This document shows positions 1 through 5,490 of a stretch of 6,864 nucleotides of DNA, piece after piece. Position 1 is the stretch's first letter. Each line of letters opens with the position of its first letter. The notes under the pieces were generated by a model that had not been told where the DNA came from, did no database searches, and saw nothing but the letters and a program-made list of their open reading frames with translations. Source of the DNA: Hyphomicrobiales bacterium (GTDB lineage Bacteria; Pseudomonadota; Alphaproteobacteria; Rhizobiales; Xanthobacteraceae); assembly GCA_026400425.1 (NCBI GenBank), contig JAPLPC010000158.1:1-6864 (forward strand), written 5' to 3'. The position numbers and the translations under genes are program-made.

Positions 1-709
1 CGCGATCCTCGATGCCGGCGGCGATGCTCTCGACGCGGCCGGTCAGGTCCTTGCTGTCACCCATCAGGCGGATGCGGACGGGATCACCGGGGTGAATGCG
101 CGCAAGTTTGGTTTCCTCGAAATAGCCATCGACGCGCAGGCTCGACGTATCGACCAGCGCCATCACGCCCTTGCCGGCGCTGACATAGGTGCCCGGCCGC
201 AGATCCATGTTGGAGATCCGGCCGGATACCGGCGCGCGAATTTCGCTGCGATCGAGATTGAGCTGAGCGATGCCGCGATCGGCGACGGCTTGATCATAGG
301 ACGCCTGCGCCAGCAGTTGCGTGGCGACCACCTGCTCCTTTTTCTGCTGTGACACGGCGGCGGTCGTCAGATCGTTGTAACGCTTCAGATCGAGATCGGC
401 CTGCTCCAGCGTCGCCTTGCGGCCGGCCACGACGGCGTCCGCCTGCTGCAGCGCCAGCGCAAAGCGCGCGCGGTCGATCCGCAACAGCACATCGCCGCGC
501 TGAACGGCCTGATTGTCCTTGACCAGAATTTCGGTCGCGAAGCCGGAGACGTCCGGCGCCACGGTGACGACATCGGCGCGGACGCGGCCATCGCGCGTCC
601 ATGGCGCATCCATGTAATAGGCCCACAGATAGCGCCCGACGACGAGCGCGGCGACCACCGCCAATGCGGTGAGAGCAAAGCGGCGGATCAAAGTTGCAAT
701 GGTCTTCAT
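1..709 (-). CDS. HlyD/EmrA-type membrane fusion protein of an efflux pump (partial, 3' end missing)
   Basis: This is the periplasmic adaptor that would join the FUSC inner-membrane permease to an outer-membrane channel. The first 236 residues are present and the reading frame is open to the left edge; relatives are near 280-300 residues, so roughly the last 50-60 are missing. A single N-terminal membrane anchor spans about residues 11-29. It is followed by the DAPWTRDGRVRADVV segment (34-48) typical of AaeA/EmrA-like adaptors, the first biotinyl-lipoyl half (VAPDVSGFATEILVKDNQAV, 50-69), an alpha-helical hairpin rich in Q, A and L (about 81-150), and the second lipoyl half with the family hallmark IRAPVSGRI. 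The ATG overlaps the stop of the DUF1656 gene as ATGA, which fixes the start and suggests translational coupling. Substrate is inferred only from family: aromatic acids or other organic anions. No outer-membrane channel gene is visible in the window. Confidence 0.93.
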   Translation of the reverse strand, partial: MKTIATLIRRFALTALAVVAALVVGRYLWAYYMDAPWTRDGRVRADVVTVAPDVSGFATEILVKDNQAVQRGDVLLRIDRARFALALQQADAVVAGRKATLEQADLDLKRYNDLTTAAVSQQKKEQVVATQLLAQASYDQAVADRGIAQLNLDRSEIRAPVSGRISNMDLRPGTYVSAGKGVMALVDTSSLRVDGYFEETKLARIHPGDPVRIRLMGDSKDLTGRVESIAAGIEDR

Positions 710-915
710 GACAGCAATCCAGACGACAGATAAATGACGCCGCCGAGCAGGCAGACGTAAAGGGCAAGATCGAACAGCGCGCGATGCCAGACGAAGCGAT
801 AGACGCCGGCGCGTTCCAGCATCGGCCGCAGTATCGCTCCGATGGCATAGGTAATGACCAGCCACAACATCAGCGACGGCAGCAGTACGCCGAACAGATC
901 GATCTGATATTTCAT
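706..915 (-). CDS. DUF1656 (AaeX-like) small inner-membrane protein
   Basis: A 69-residue protein with two predicted membrane helices (about residues 8-28 and 46-66) separated by a short basic loop (RPMLERAGVYRFVWHR). The opening MKYQIDLFGVLLPSL and the total length fit the DUF1656/AaeX family, which is almost always encoded between a FUSC/AaeB permease gene and an HlyD/AaeA adaptor gene, exactly as here. Its biochemical role is not established; it is presumed to be an accessory part of the pump. It overlaps both neighbours by four bases: its ATG sits in the stop of the FUSC gene, and its stop sits in the HlyD start. It therefore belongs to one co-translated unit. Identification by family and context is firm; function is inference. 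Confidence 0.92.
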   Translation of the reverse strand: MKYQIDLFGVLLPSLMLWLVITYAIGAILRPMLERAGVYRFVWHRALFDLALYVCLLGGVIYLSSGLLS

Positions 916-2947
916 GCGGCAACACTCCCAAGGCTTGGGGCGATTTCGGGCCGATAGTCGGCGTCATCCGGGAACAGACCGCGGCGGATACCGACCAGAC
1001 CGATCAGCGCGTCGGTGCGGCCACCGCCGGTCTCGTCGACAGTGGCGGCCATGGCCTGGTCGATCCGCTGCAGCAAAGCCTGCGGCATCGCCGATCCATC
1101 GTGCTTACGGAAACACAGCGCCAGTTCGTCGAGCATCGCATCGATCGCATTCAGCGTTCGCGGCAGCAGATGACGTCGGGCACGACGCAGATCGACAATG
1201 TTGAGACCGACGCGGAGTTCGCGCAGATTGTCGATCTTTCGCAGTTCGGAGTCCTTCAATGCGAGCAAGCGCGGCGCAAGCGTGCCGATCCGGTTGAGCA
1301 TGACGCCCGCGAACACCGCGCGGTCACGCTGGCCGCGACGCTCGGCGGCTTCCGCAATGGCGATCCAGCCGCGGCGCATCATCCGGCGCACGCTCCATTC
1401 CGAGCCGACCGAGCGGATCAAGCGGATGGAAATAACGGACAGTTCCGTGCCGACGAAGAAGGCGAGGCTGGAATTGGCGAAACTGGCGAAGTCGGCCTTG
1501 TAGGTTTCCTGCAACGCCATCATCGTCGCCGTATTGGCGGCGAGCAGCATGCCGATGAAGAAAGTCGCAGGCCGTGCGATCAGATAACCGAACACGAGGA
1601 AAGCCGGTGCCAGCACGGCGACGAGCACCTCGACATGGCTGATGGCCGGCAGGATCGCAAACAGATAGGTCGCGATGATGATCATGGCCACCAGCGTCCA
1701 TTTGGCGAAGCCGCGCAGGCCCACCGACGGATCGTCCGTATTCGCATAGAACGAACAACCGATCGCCGCCATCATCGGCGCCGTCGCACCGTCGGTCCAT
1801 CCGGTCAGGATCCAGAATGCACAGCACACCAGGATCGTGACGAAGGCGCCGGCGGCCGACCACAGCGCCATGCCGGGATCACGGTAGCGCGCCGGCGCGA
1901 CACCGGCTTCGGGCTGGAACACCAGCCGGGCGCCGGCCGGATGCGGCAATCGGCGGAGATATCGACCAGCTCGCGCAGGCGCGTCAGAAGGCTGGCGACG
2001 ATGATGTCGGTCCATGGCGACGACGCCGTCAGCGCCGGACGTTGCGCGGCAATCCGCTCGCGCAGCCGTTCGGCCGGCTCGCGATCGAGATCGTCCTTGC
2101 CGATCCATTGCGCGACGTCGTCGAGCAGCGCGATCAGGTGCGGATGCCGGCTGAGCGGGTCCTTGCCGAGGGCGTCGATGCGATCGCCGAGCGACGACAA
2201 TGTCGGCAGCAGCATCAGCATCCGCAGCCGCAGAGCGCGCAGCCAGTGGGTGGTTTCGCGCGGCGCACTGCGATCGAAGGCGAGATGGTCGGCGAGACCG
2301 TCGAGCTCGACGGCATCGGCTGCCAGTTTCAATCTGCCGTCGCGTACCTTCGTCCCCGCGCCGCGGCCGGCCAGAACGTCCTGGCTGAGTTGTCGTGCCA
2401 GAGCGAGCCAGCCATCGACGCGCGCGGCGACGGCCGGGCCGACGCTGCGCGGCAGCAGCACCGTCGAGACCACGGTCGCGCAGAGAATTCCGACGATGAT
2501 CTCCTGGCTGCGCGCCACGGCGGTGTCGAAGATGGCGGCGGGCTCCGACACCGAGGGAAAGGCGATCAGCGCGCAGGTGTAACCGGCGAGCATGAACATG
2601 TAGCTGCGCGGCGTCCGGTCCAGGAGCGACACATATAGGCAAAGTCCGACCCATGCTGCGATCGTGAGGCTGAGCAGTTCGGGCGAATTCACCAACGCCG
2701 GTACGAAGACGATGCTCGCTGTGGCGCCGACCAGCGTGCCGATGACACGATACAGCGCCTTGGAGCGGGTGGCGCCGGCCAGCGGTTGCGAGGTGATATA
2801 GACGGTGGCCAGCGCCCAATACGGTCGCGGCAAGTCCGCCGCAAAGCCGATAAGCAGCGCGGCCATCGCGGCAATGAACGTCTTGACGGAAAAGATGATG
2901 TCGGCGTGACGCTCAAGGAAAGGCAGGCGTTCGGTAACGGCGCTCAT
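912..2947 (-). pseudogene. FUSC/AaeB-family efflux permease, interrupted by a -1 frameshift
   Basis: The inner-membrane permease of the pump, normally one protein of about 650-700 residues. Here it lies in two frames. Frame one starts at 2947 (MSAVTERLPF) and carries the N-terminal membrane bundle, with the family signature PYWALATVYITSQPLAGATR (42-61) and helices up to about residue 166, then the cytoplasmic helical region ending LRELVDISADCR (about residue 335). After that it turns into basic, proline-rich nonsense and stops at 1805. The second half is in the -1 frame from about 1943: GMALWSAAGAFVTILVCCAF, GWTDGATAPMMAA, further helices and a helical cytoplasmic tail ending at 912. Joining the frames near 1940-1960 gives about 678 residues, the normal family length, with no other lesion. 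The start overlaps the marR stop as ATGA. This may be a genuine recent mutation or a one-base sequence error beside a GC-rich hairpin. A 380-residue truncated product is what the sequence as written would make. Confidence 0.88.
1925..1960 (-). other. Frameshift site in the FUSC gene, beside a GC hairpin
   Basis: Coding sense passes from the frame starting at 2947 to the -1 frame within this stretch. One missing base after the codons for Asp-Cys-Arg (1951-1943) would restore a single frame. Immediately downstream lies a small perfect hairpin, GCCGG-CGC-CCGGC (1925-1937). Such structures favour both replication slippage and sequencing errors. I see no slippery heptamer of the X-XXY-YYZ type, so programmed frameshifting is unlikely. 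Confidence 0.75.
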
Positions 2948-3423
2948 GGCTCGGCGTCCGATTTGAGCGCTGCATCATACAGACGATGCGCCGATTGCTC
3001 GATGCGCCCAAGAACGTCGAAGGCGACGGCCAGTTCCTCCGGAGAAATGCCGGCGGTCAGTTCGGCGCGGGTTCGCGTCATCACGCGCCTGATCTGCTCG
3101 GCCTTCGCGTGTCCGAGTACCGTCAGATGCAGGACTTTGGCGCGGCGATCAGTCGGATCCTCGCGGCGTTCGACCAGGCCTTCGGCGGCTAACAGATCGA
3201 TCAAGCGGACGACCGACGGCCCTTCCAGGCCCATCTCGTCCGCCAACACGCCCTGTCGCACATTTTCTCGGCCACCGCGCGACAGGATCAGCAGCGGATG
3301 CGCCGTCGCTTCGGACAATCCATGCGCCGCCAGGGTCTGATCTGCCTTGCGGCGCCAGATCCTGGCCAGGCGCGCGACCAGCAGACCGAGTTCGGACTGT
3401 ATATGTGCAGAGCTGAGCGGCAT
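2944..3423 (-). CDS. MarR-family transcriptional regulator
   Basis: A 159-residue winged-helix regulator of normal MarR length. Residues 11-36 (ELGLLVARLARIWRRKADQT) form the N-terminal dimerisation helix. About 56-82 hold the DNA-binding helix-turn-helix, including ADEMGLEGPSVVRLIDLLAA. Residues 84-101 form the wing, with the family hallmark DPTDRRAKVLHLT. The C-terminal helices (105-155) complete the dimer interface. It is first in a four-gene operon with the FUSC, DUF1656 and HlyD genes, and its stop overlaps the FUSC start as ATGA. MarR proteins in this position usually repress their own operon and release DNA on binding a phenolic or aromatic acid; that is family knowledge, not shown here. 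The ATG at 3423 lacks a convincing Shine-Dalgarno sequence, and the predicted promoter puts transcription start close to the ATG, so the mRNA may be leaderless. Confidence 0.93.
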   Translation of the reverse strand: MPLSSAHIQSELGLLVARLARIWRRKADQTLAAHGLSEATAHPLLILSRGGRENVRQGVLADEMGLEGPSVVRLIDLLAAEGLVERREDPTDRRAKVLHLTVLGHAKAEQIRRVMTRTRAELTAGISPEELAVAFDVLGRIEQSAHRLYDAALKSDAEP

Positions 3424-3429
3424 GCGAAT

Positions 3430-3458
3430 TAGATAGGATACTATCGATTAGGCTGCAA
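3430..3458 (-). promoter_or_regulatory. Predicted promoter of the marR efflux operon
   Basis: On the minus strand TTGCAG (3458-3453) and TATCTA (3435-3430) are separated by 17 bases and lie just before the marR ATG. Both boxes match the sigma-70 consensus only moderately. If used, transcription would begin at or within a few bases of the ATG. Confidence 0.4.
3432..3445. promoter_or_regulatory. Palindromic operator, probable MarR binding site
   Basis: The sequence GATAG-GATA-CTATC is a perfect five-base inverted repeat with a four-base centre, and weaker symmetry continues outward (TTA on the left, TTA on the right). It overlaps the predicted -10 box and spacer of the marR operon. The size and position are right for a MarR dimer site giving autorepression. 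The binding protein is inferred from adjacency. Confidence 0.6.
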
Positions 3459-3513
3459 TCGATCCGGCGCATCCCAATGATCACGCTGTGGTGAGGCTGC
3501 CTGATAACGCAAA

Positions 3514-3535
3514 ACGGCCCCGCATGCGGGGCCGT
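3514..3535 (-). terminator. Rho-independent terminator after the exported-protein gene
   Basis: A perfect 22-base palindrome with ACGGCCCC and GGGGCCGT arms around GCATGC. On the minus strand it is followed by TTTTGCG. It lies 27 bases past the stop of the gene ending at 3562 and separates it from the marR operon. The plus-strand side has A residues and no T run, so it acts on minus-strand transcripts. Confidence 0.85.
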
Positions 3536-3561
3536 AGAAAAACGCGATCCCGGATGGCGCT

Positions 3562-4155
3562 TCAGTCGGTCGATTTGCGCAGTTCCATCGGCTCGGCTTT
3601 GGCCGGCTCGGACTTCACGGCTCCGGTGGAAACTGGATCGAGCTTGCTGCTTTCGACGCGCGGGGTGGACACCCGGGCGACCGTCTCGCCGGCCGATGCA
3701 TCGGCCGAGCGGGTGCGCGCGGTGCGCGGATGCGACAGCGAACGGGCCATCAGCATCTGGCCGCGGCCCTGATGGCGGAAATCGCAATAGCCGGTGAAAC
3801 CGAGCACGGTGACCGAGCCGCGGAAGCTGCGCTCGTCCTTCTTTTCCAGATCGAAGCACGGCTCGAACGGCATGCCCTTCAGAGAAGCGCAGATGTTCTG
3901 GCCGCGAACCTGCAGCGTGTTACCGGGCACACGCATATTGCGTGCAGCCGCAGTGCCGGAGAACTGCACGGCGCCGGCGGCACCGCCGTCATCGAACACG
4001 CGGCCGGCACCGCGGGTGCCGTCGTTACAAGCGAATGCGAAAACTTTGCCGGCGACGAATTTGCGTGCCTCGTCGGCATTCATCTTTTGGCCGGCCAATG
4101 CCGGTGCAGCCATCGTCGTGGCAAGCACCGCCCCCAACACATAACGCGCAACCAT
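3562..4155 (-). CDS. Small exported four-cysteine protein of unknown function
   Basis: A 197-residue protein that I cannot assign to a characterised family. Residues 1-21 form a clear Sec signal peptide (basic start, hydrophobic core, ALA ending before Gly22), so it should be periplasmic or secreted. The mature part has a compact region (about 25-130) with four cysteines at 43, 89, 100 and 124, enough for two disulfide bonds. It is rich in glycine and aromatic residues (FACNDGTRGAGRVFDDGG, FEPCFDLEKK, GFTGYCDFRHQG). The last 65 residues are low-complexity, rich in Ser, Pro, Ala, Arg and Lys, and probably disordered. The ATG at 4155 is supported by GGAG six bases upstream and by the signal peptide. 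The gene is monocistronic: a terminator follows, and two tandem palindromes lie upstream. Similar unnamed exported proteins are, as far as I recall, common in Bradyrhizobium relatives, but no function can be stated. Confidence 0.85.
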   Translation of the reverse strand: MVARYVLGAVLATTMAAPALAGQKMNADEARKFVAGKVFAFACNDGTRGAGRVFDDGGAAGAVQFSGTAAARNMRVPGNTLQVRGQNICASLKGMPFEPCFDLEKKDERSFRGSVTVLGFTGYCDFRHQGRGQMLMARSLSHPRTARTRSADASAGETVARVSTPRVESSKLDPVSTGAVKSEPAKAEPMELRKSTD

Positions 4156-4183
4156 AGGATACTCCGAACAACCGAGCGCGGAT

Positions 4184-4219
4184 GGTCACGAGACGTGACC
4201 GAGGTCACCGTGTGTGACC
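4184..4219. promoter_or_regulatory. Two tandem perfect palindromes, GGTCAC-N5-GTGACC
   Basis: The first copy is GGTCAC (4184-4189), GAGAC, GTGACC (4195-4200); in it a seventh base pair also matches. The second is GGTCAC (4203-4208), CGTGT, GTGACC (4214-4219). The two 17-base units are separated by two bases and their centres lie 19 bp apart, close to two helical turns. The spacers differ while the arms are identical, as expected for protein binding sites. They lie 29-64 bases upstream of the exported-protein ATG. The binding protein is unknown and no regulator gene is adjacent to this gene. Confidence 0.75.
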
Positions 4220-4224
4220 GCTAG

Positions 4225-4253
4225 ATGTCTTTACCCGCTGCTTACCATATCAA
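4225..4253 (-). promoter_or_regulatory. Weak candidate promoter of the exported-protein gene
   Basis: On the minus strand TTGATA (4253-4248, five of six bases of the -35 consensus) is followed after 17 bases by AGACAT (4230-4225), a poor -10 box. Transcription would then start near 4218, which would place the tandem palindromes over the start site and the first 35 transcribed bases, a position suited to repression. The weak -10 box makes this tentative. Confidence 0.3.
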
Positions 4254-4299
4254 CTGCGGCAACAATGGAGCAGGATGGTTGGTAAAGTCTGAACGTGGT

Positions 4300-4660
4300 T
4301 TAGCCGATCTTTACCACGATTCGCTCACCAAGCCGCCCGGCCGTCAAGCGGCCGCCCCGTCCGCGGGCGCGACAAGCGATATTTCATGAGTGATTTCAGA
4401 TAGTTTTACCACATTTAGCGCCATGGGCAATGGCGCACCGGCAACTTCAGCCAGCGCGATCCAGCGCATCACTGAATCGATGCCGAGAAGACACACGCCG
4501 CGCAAAACGCGCGGGCGCGATCTACCCGGCCGCTCCATCCCGTCGGCCAGACCGCAGACGGCGCCGCGATATCTGGTCATGACAAAGAGATCCGCGAGCT
4601 TGGGCGAACCGACGCTGTCGATACCGCCGGCCAGAAGCTTTGCAGTCCTGCCCGGCCGAT
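4300..4660 (-). pseudogene. Relic of a YhdH/AcuI-type quinone oxidoreductase (C-terminal third)
   Basis: This stretch carries no intact gene but clear remains of a zinc-free medium-chain dehydrogenase of the YhdH/AcuI (acryloyl-CoA reductase) family. In one minus-strand frame it reads GGIDSVGSPKLADLFVMTRY (from 4628), then CGLADGM, LRGVCLLGIDSVM and KLSEITHEISL. These match, in order and spacing, the conserved C-terminal motifs of the family: a GGIDSVGS-like segment, CGLAGG, LRGVxLLGIDSVM and the TTEIxL segment. That frame ends in TGA at 4344. The native C-terminus continues in another frame as AGRLGERIVVKIG and stops at TAA, 4302-4300. So at least one frameshift lies around 4345-4370, small deletions are likely (two residues are missing before CGLADGM), and about two thirds of the gene is gone upstream, the remnant starting just behind the ribH stop codon. 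Family recall is from memory, not a search. A short expressed peptide cannot be excluded but is unlikely. Confidence 0.75.
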
Positions 4661-4676
4661 ACGATATGGGATGCGA

Positions 4677-5186
4677 TCAGGCCGCAAGCTTTCGGACCGC
4701 CGCGACATTTGCGATCGTCGCAGCGCAAGCACTGGCCGCCTCGGTGCCCTTGACGACGAAATGCTCGCGGAAGAATCGCAGATGCTCGGCGTGCTCGTGA
4801 AAATGCTGCGGCGTCAGAACCGCCGAGAGCACCGGCACATCGCTATCGAGCTGCACCCGCATCAAACCGTTGATGACGGCTTCGCAGACGAATTCGTGGC
4901 GATAGATGCCGCCATCGACAACGAGCGCCGCGGCGACGATGGCCGCATAGCGCCCGGTGCGCGCCAGCAATTTCGCCTGCAAAGGGATCTCGAAGGCACC
5001 GGGCACCTCAAAGAAATCGACGTGATTGTCGCTCACGCCGCGTCGTGCGAGTTCGGCGACAAAGCCGAGCCGACATTGATCGACGATGTCCTTGTGCCAG
5101 CACGCCTGAATGAAAGCGACGCGTCCGGCGAATGGCGGGAGTTCGTGAGGGAGTGAAGTTCTGAGTGTTGTCACAGGCTGATTCAT
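4677..5186 (-). CDS. ribH: 6,7-dimethyl-8-ribityllumazine synthase, type II (RibH2-like)
   Basis: This enzyme condenses 5-amino-6-ribitylamino-uracil with 3,4-dihydroxy-2-butanone 4-phosphate to give 6,7-dimethyl-8-ribityllumazine, the penultimate step of riboflavin synthesis in the cytoplasm. The 169 residues follow Brucella RibH2 closely: AFIQACWHKDIVD (24-36, substrate-binding Trp30), VPGAFEIPL (61-69), the catalytic segment GGIYRHEF with His97, VPVLSAVLTPQHFHEH (117-132), and VKGTEAA (145-151). RibH2-type enzymes are known as decamers, unlike icosahedral RibH1. I chose the ATG at 5186 (MNQPVTTLR), not the in-frame TTG at 5198, because GAGGA lies eight bases before the ATG and overlaps the TTG. 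No other rib gene is nearby, so this is the orphan copy; a main rib operon elsewhere is likely. An FMN riboswitch controls it. Confidence 0.96.
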   Translation of the reverse strand: MNQPVTTLRTSLPHELPPFAGRVAFIQACWHKDIVDQCRLGFVAELARRGVSDNHVDFFEVPGAFEIPLQAKLLARTGRYAAIVAAALVVDGGIYRHEFVCEAVINGLMRVQLDSDVPVLSAVLTPQHFHEHAEHLRFFREHFVVKGTEAASACAATIANVAAVRKLAA

Positions 5187-5190
5187 GGAT

Positions 5191-5220
5191 GTCCTCAAAG
5201 GTTGAGACCAGAATCAGGAC
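5191..5220 (-). promoter_or_regulatory. Possible Shine-Dalgarno-sequestering hairpin before ribH
   Basis: In the ribH leader the RNA GUCCU (5220-5216) can pair with AGGAC (5195-5191), which contains most of the Shine-Dalgarno sequence GAGGA. A smaller GGU/ACC pairing is possible in the 20-base loop. This would suit FMN-dependent control of translation, the usual mode in Gram-negative bacteria. It is a reading of base pairing only. Confidence 0.4.
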
Positions 5221-5270
5221 GTACGGTCACACGCCGAGCCTCCGCTCAAAGCGGATTCCCTGCGCATACC

Positions 5271-5416
5271 CGTTCTCTTTCATCCGGACTATGACCGTCG
5301 GCTCCGGCATCGCACCGGATCTGCTGACCCTGACGGCATGACCATCAGGCGCTCGCGGGCTCCCGAGCTCACGCTCGATTACCGCCGGTGGGGATTCTCA
5401 CCCCGCCCTGAGAACG
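5271..5416 (-). ncRNA. FMN riboswitch (RFN element)
   Basis: Read on the minus strand, this matches the RFN consensus almost throughout. It begins with the closing-stem strand CGUUCUC and AGGGCGGGGUGAGAAUCCCC, then ACCGGCGGUA, a variable stem with AGCCCGCGAGCG, an extra hairpin (5329-5349), GCAGAUCCGGUGCGAUGCC, GGAGCCGACGGU and AUAGUCCGGAUGAAAGAGAACG. The final GAGAACG pairs with the first CGUUCUC to close the junction. It lies 84 bases upstream of the ribH ATG and is transcribed towards it. FMN binding is expected to switch ribH off. A small hairpin (UCCGC/GCGGA) follows at about 5241-5256, without a U run, so translational control is more likely than termination. Confidence 0.97.
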
Positions 5417-5419
5417 AAA

Positions 5420-5441
5420 GGCCGCCCCGATCGGAGCGGCC
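5420..5441 (-). terminator. GC-rich hairpin: MFS terminator and/or 5' end of the ribH leader
   Basis: A 22-base inverted repeat with GGCCGCUC and GGGCGGCC arms; one pair is G-U, and the centre CGAUCG can also fold. On the minus strand it is followed by CUUUCGUUCU, a weak U-rich tail. It lies 49 bases past the MFS stop and four bases before the riboswitch. It probably ends MFS transcription. The predicted ribH start is at about 5442, so the ribH RNA would open with this same hairpin. Confidence 0.6.
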
Positions 5442-5448
5442 AGTGATG

Positions 5449-5477
5449 ATTGTCATCGCGAGCGATCAGCGTGTCAA
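5449..5477 (-). promoter_or_regulatory. Predicted sigma-70 promoter of the riboswitch-ribH unit
   Basis: On the minus strand a perfect -35 box TTGACA (5477-5472) is followed after exactly 17 bases by GACAAT (5454-5449), four of six -10 bases. It lies in the gap after the MFS stop codon (5491) and would start RNA near 5442, just ahead of the riboswitch. This gives ribH its own promoter, separate from the MFS gene. Confidence 0.65.
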
Positions 5478-5490
5478 CGCCGTCCGGCCA

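Noticed and set aside
1925..1960. Programmed ribosomal frameshifting in the FUSC gene
   Set aside because: No slippery heptamer is present at the junction, and FUSC proteins are not known to me to use frameshifting. Mutation or sequence error is simpler.
1101..2582. A long plus-strand open frame of 493 codons opposite the FUSC gene
   Set aside because: Its translation is rich in Arg, His, Asp and Gln with no domain or membrane pattern, as expected for the antisense of a GC-rich gene, while the minus strand reads as a clear FUSC permease.
4229..4318. Repeated GGTAAAG/CTTTACC words (about 4229, 4281, 4309) as a regulatory array
   Set aside because: Spacing and orientation are irregular, and the copy at 4309-4315 lies in the coding remnant of the oxidoreductase relic, encoding part of its VVKIG end.
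4344..4580. A 78-codon minus-strand open frame as an intact small gene
   Set aside because: Its sequence consists of YhdH/AcuI C-terminal motifs, these continue in frame upstream of its ATG and out of frame past its stop, so it is part of a decayed gene and not a complete small protein.
5187..5198. TTG at 5198 as the ribH start
   Set aside because: The Shine-Dalgarno sequence GAGGA overlaps this TTG and is correctly spaced for the ATG at 5186; the four extra residues have no counterpart in Brucella RibH2.
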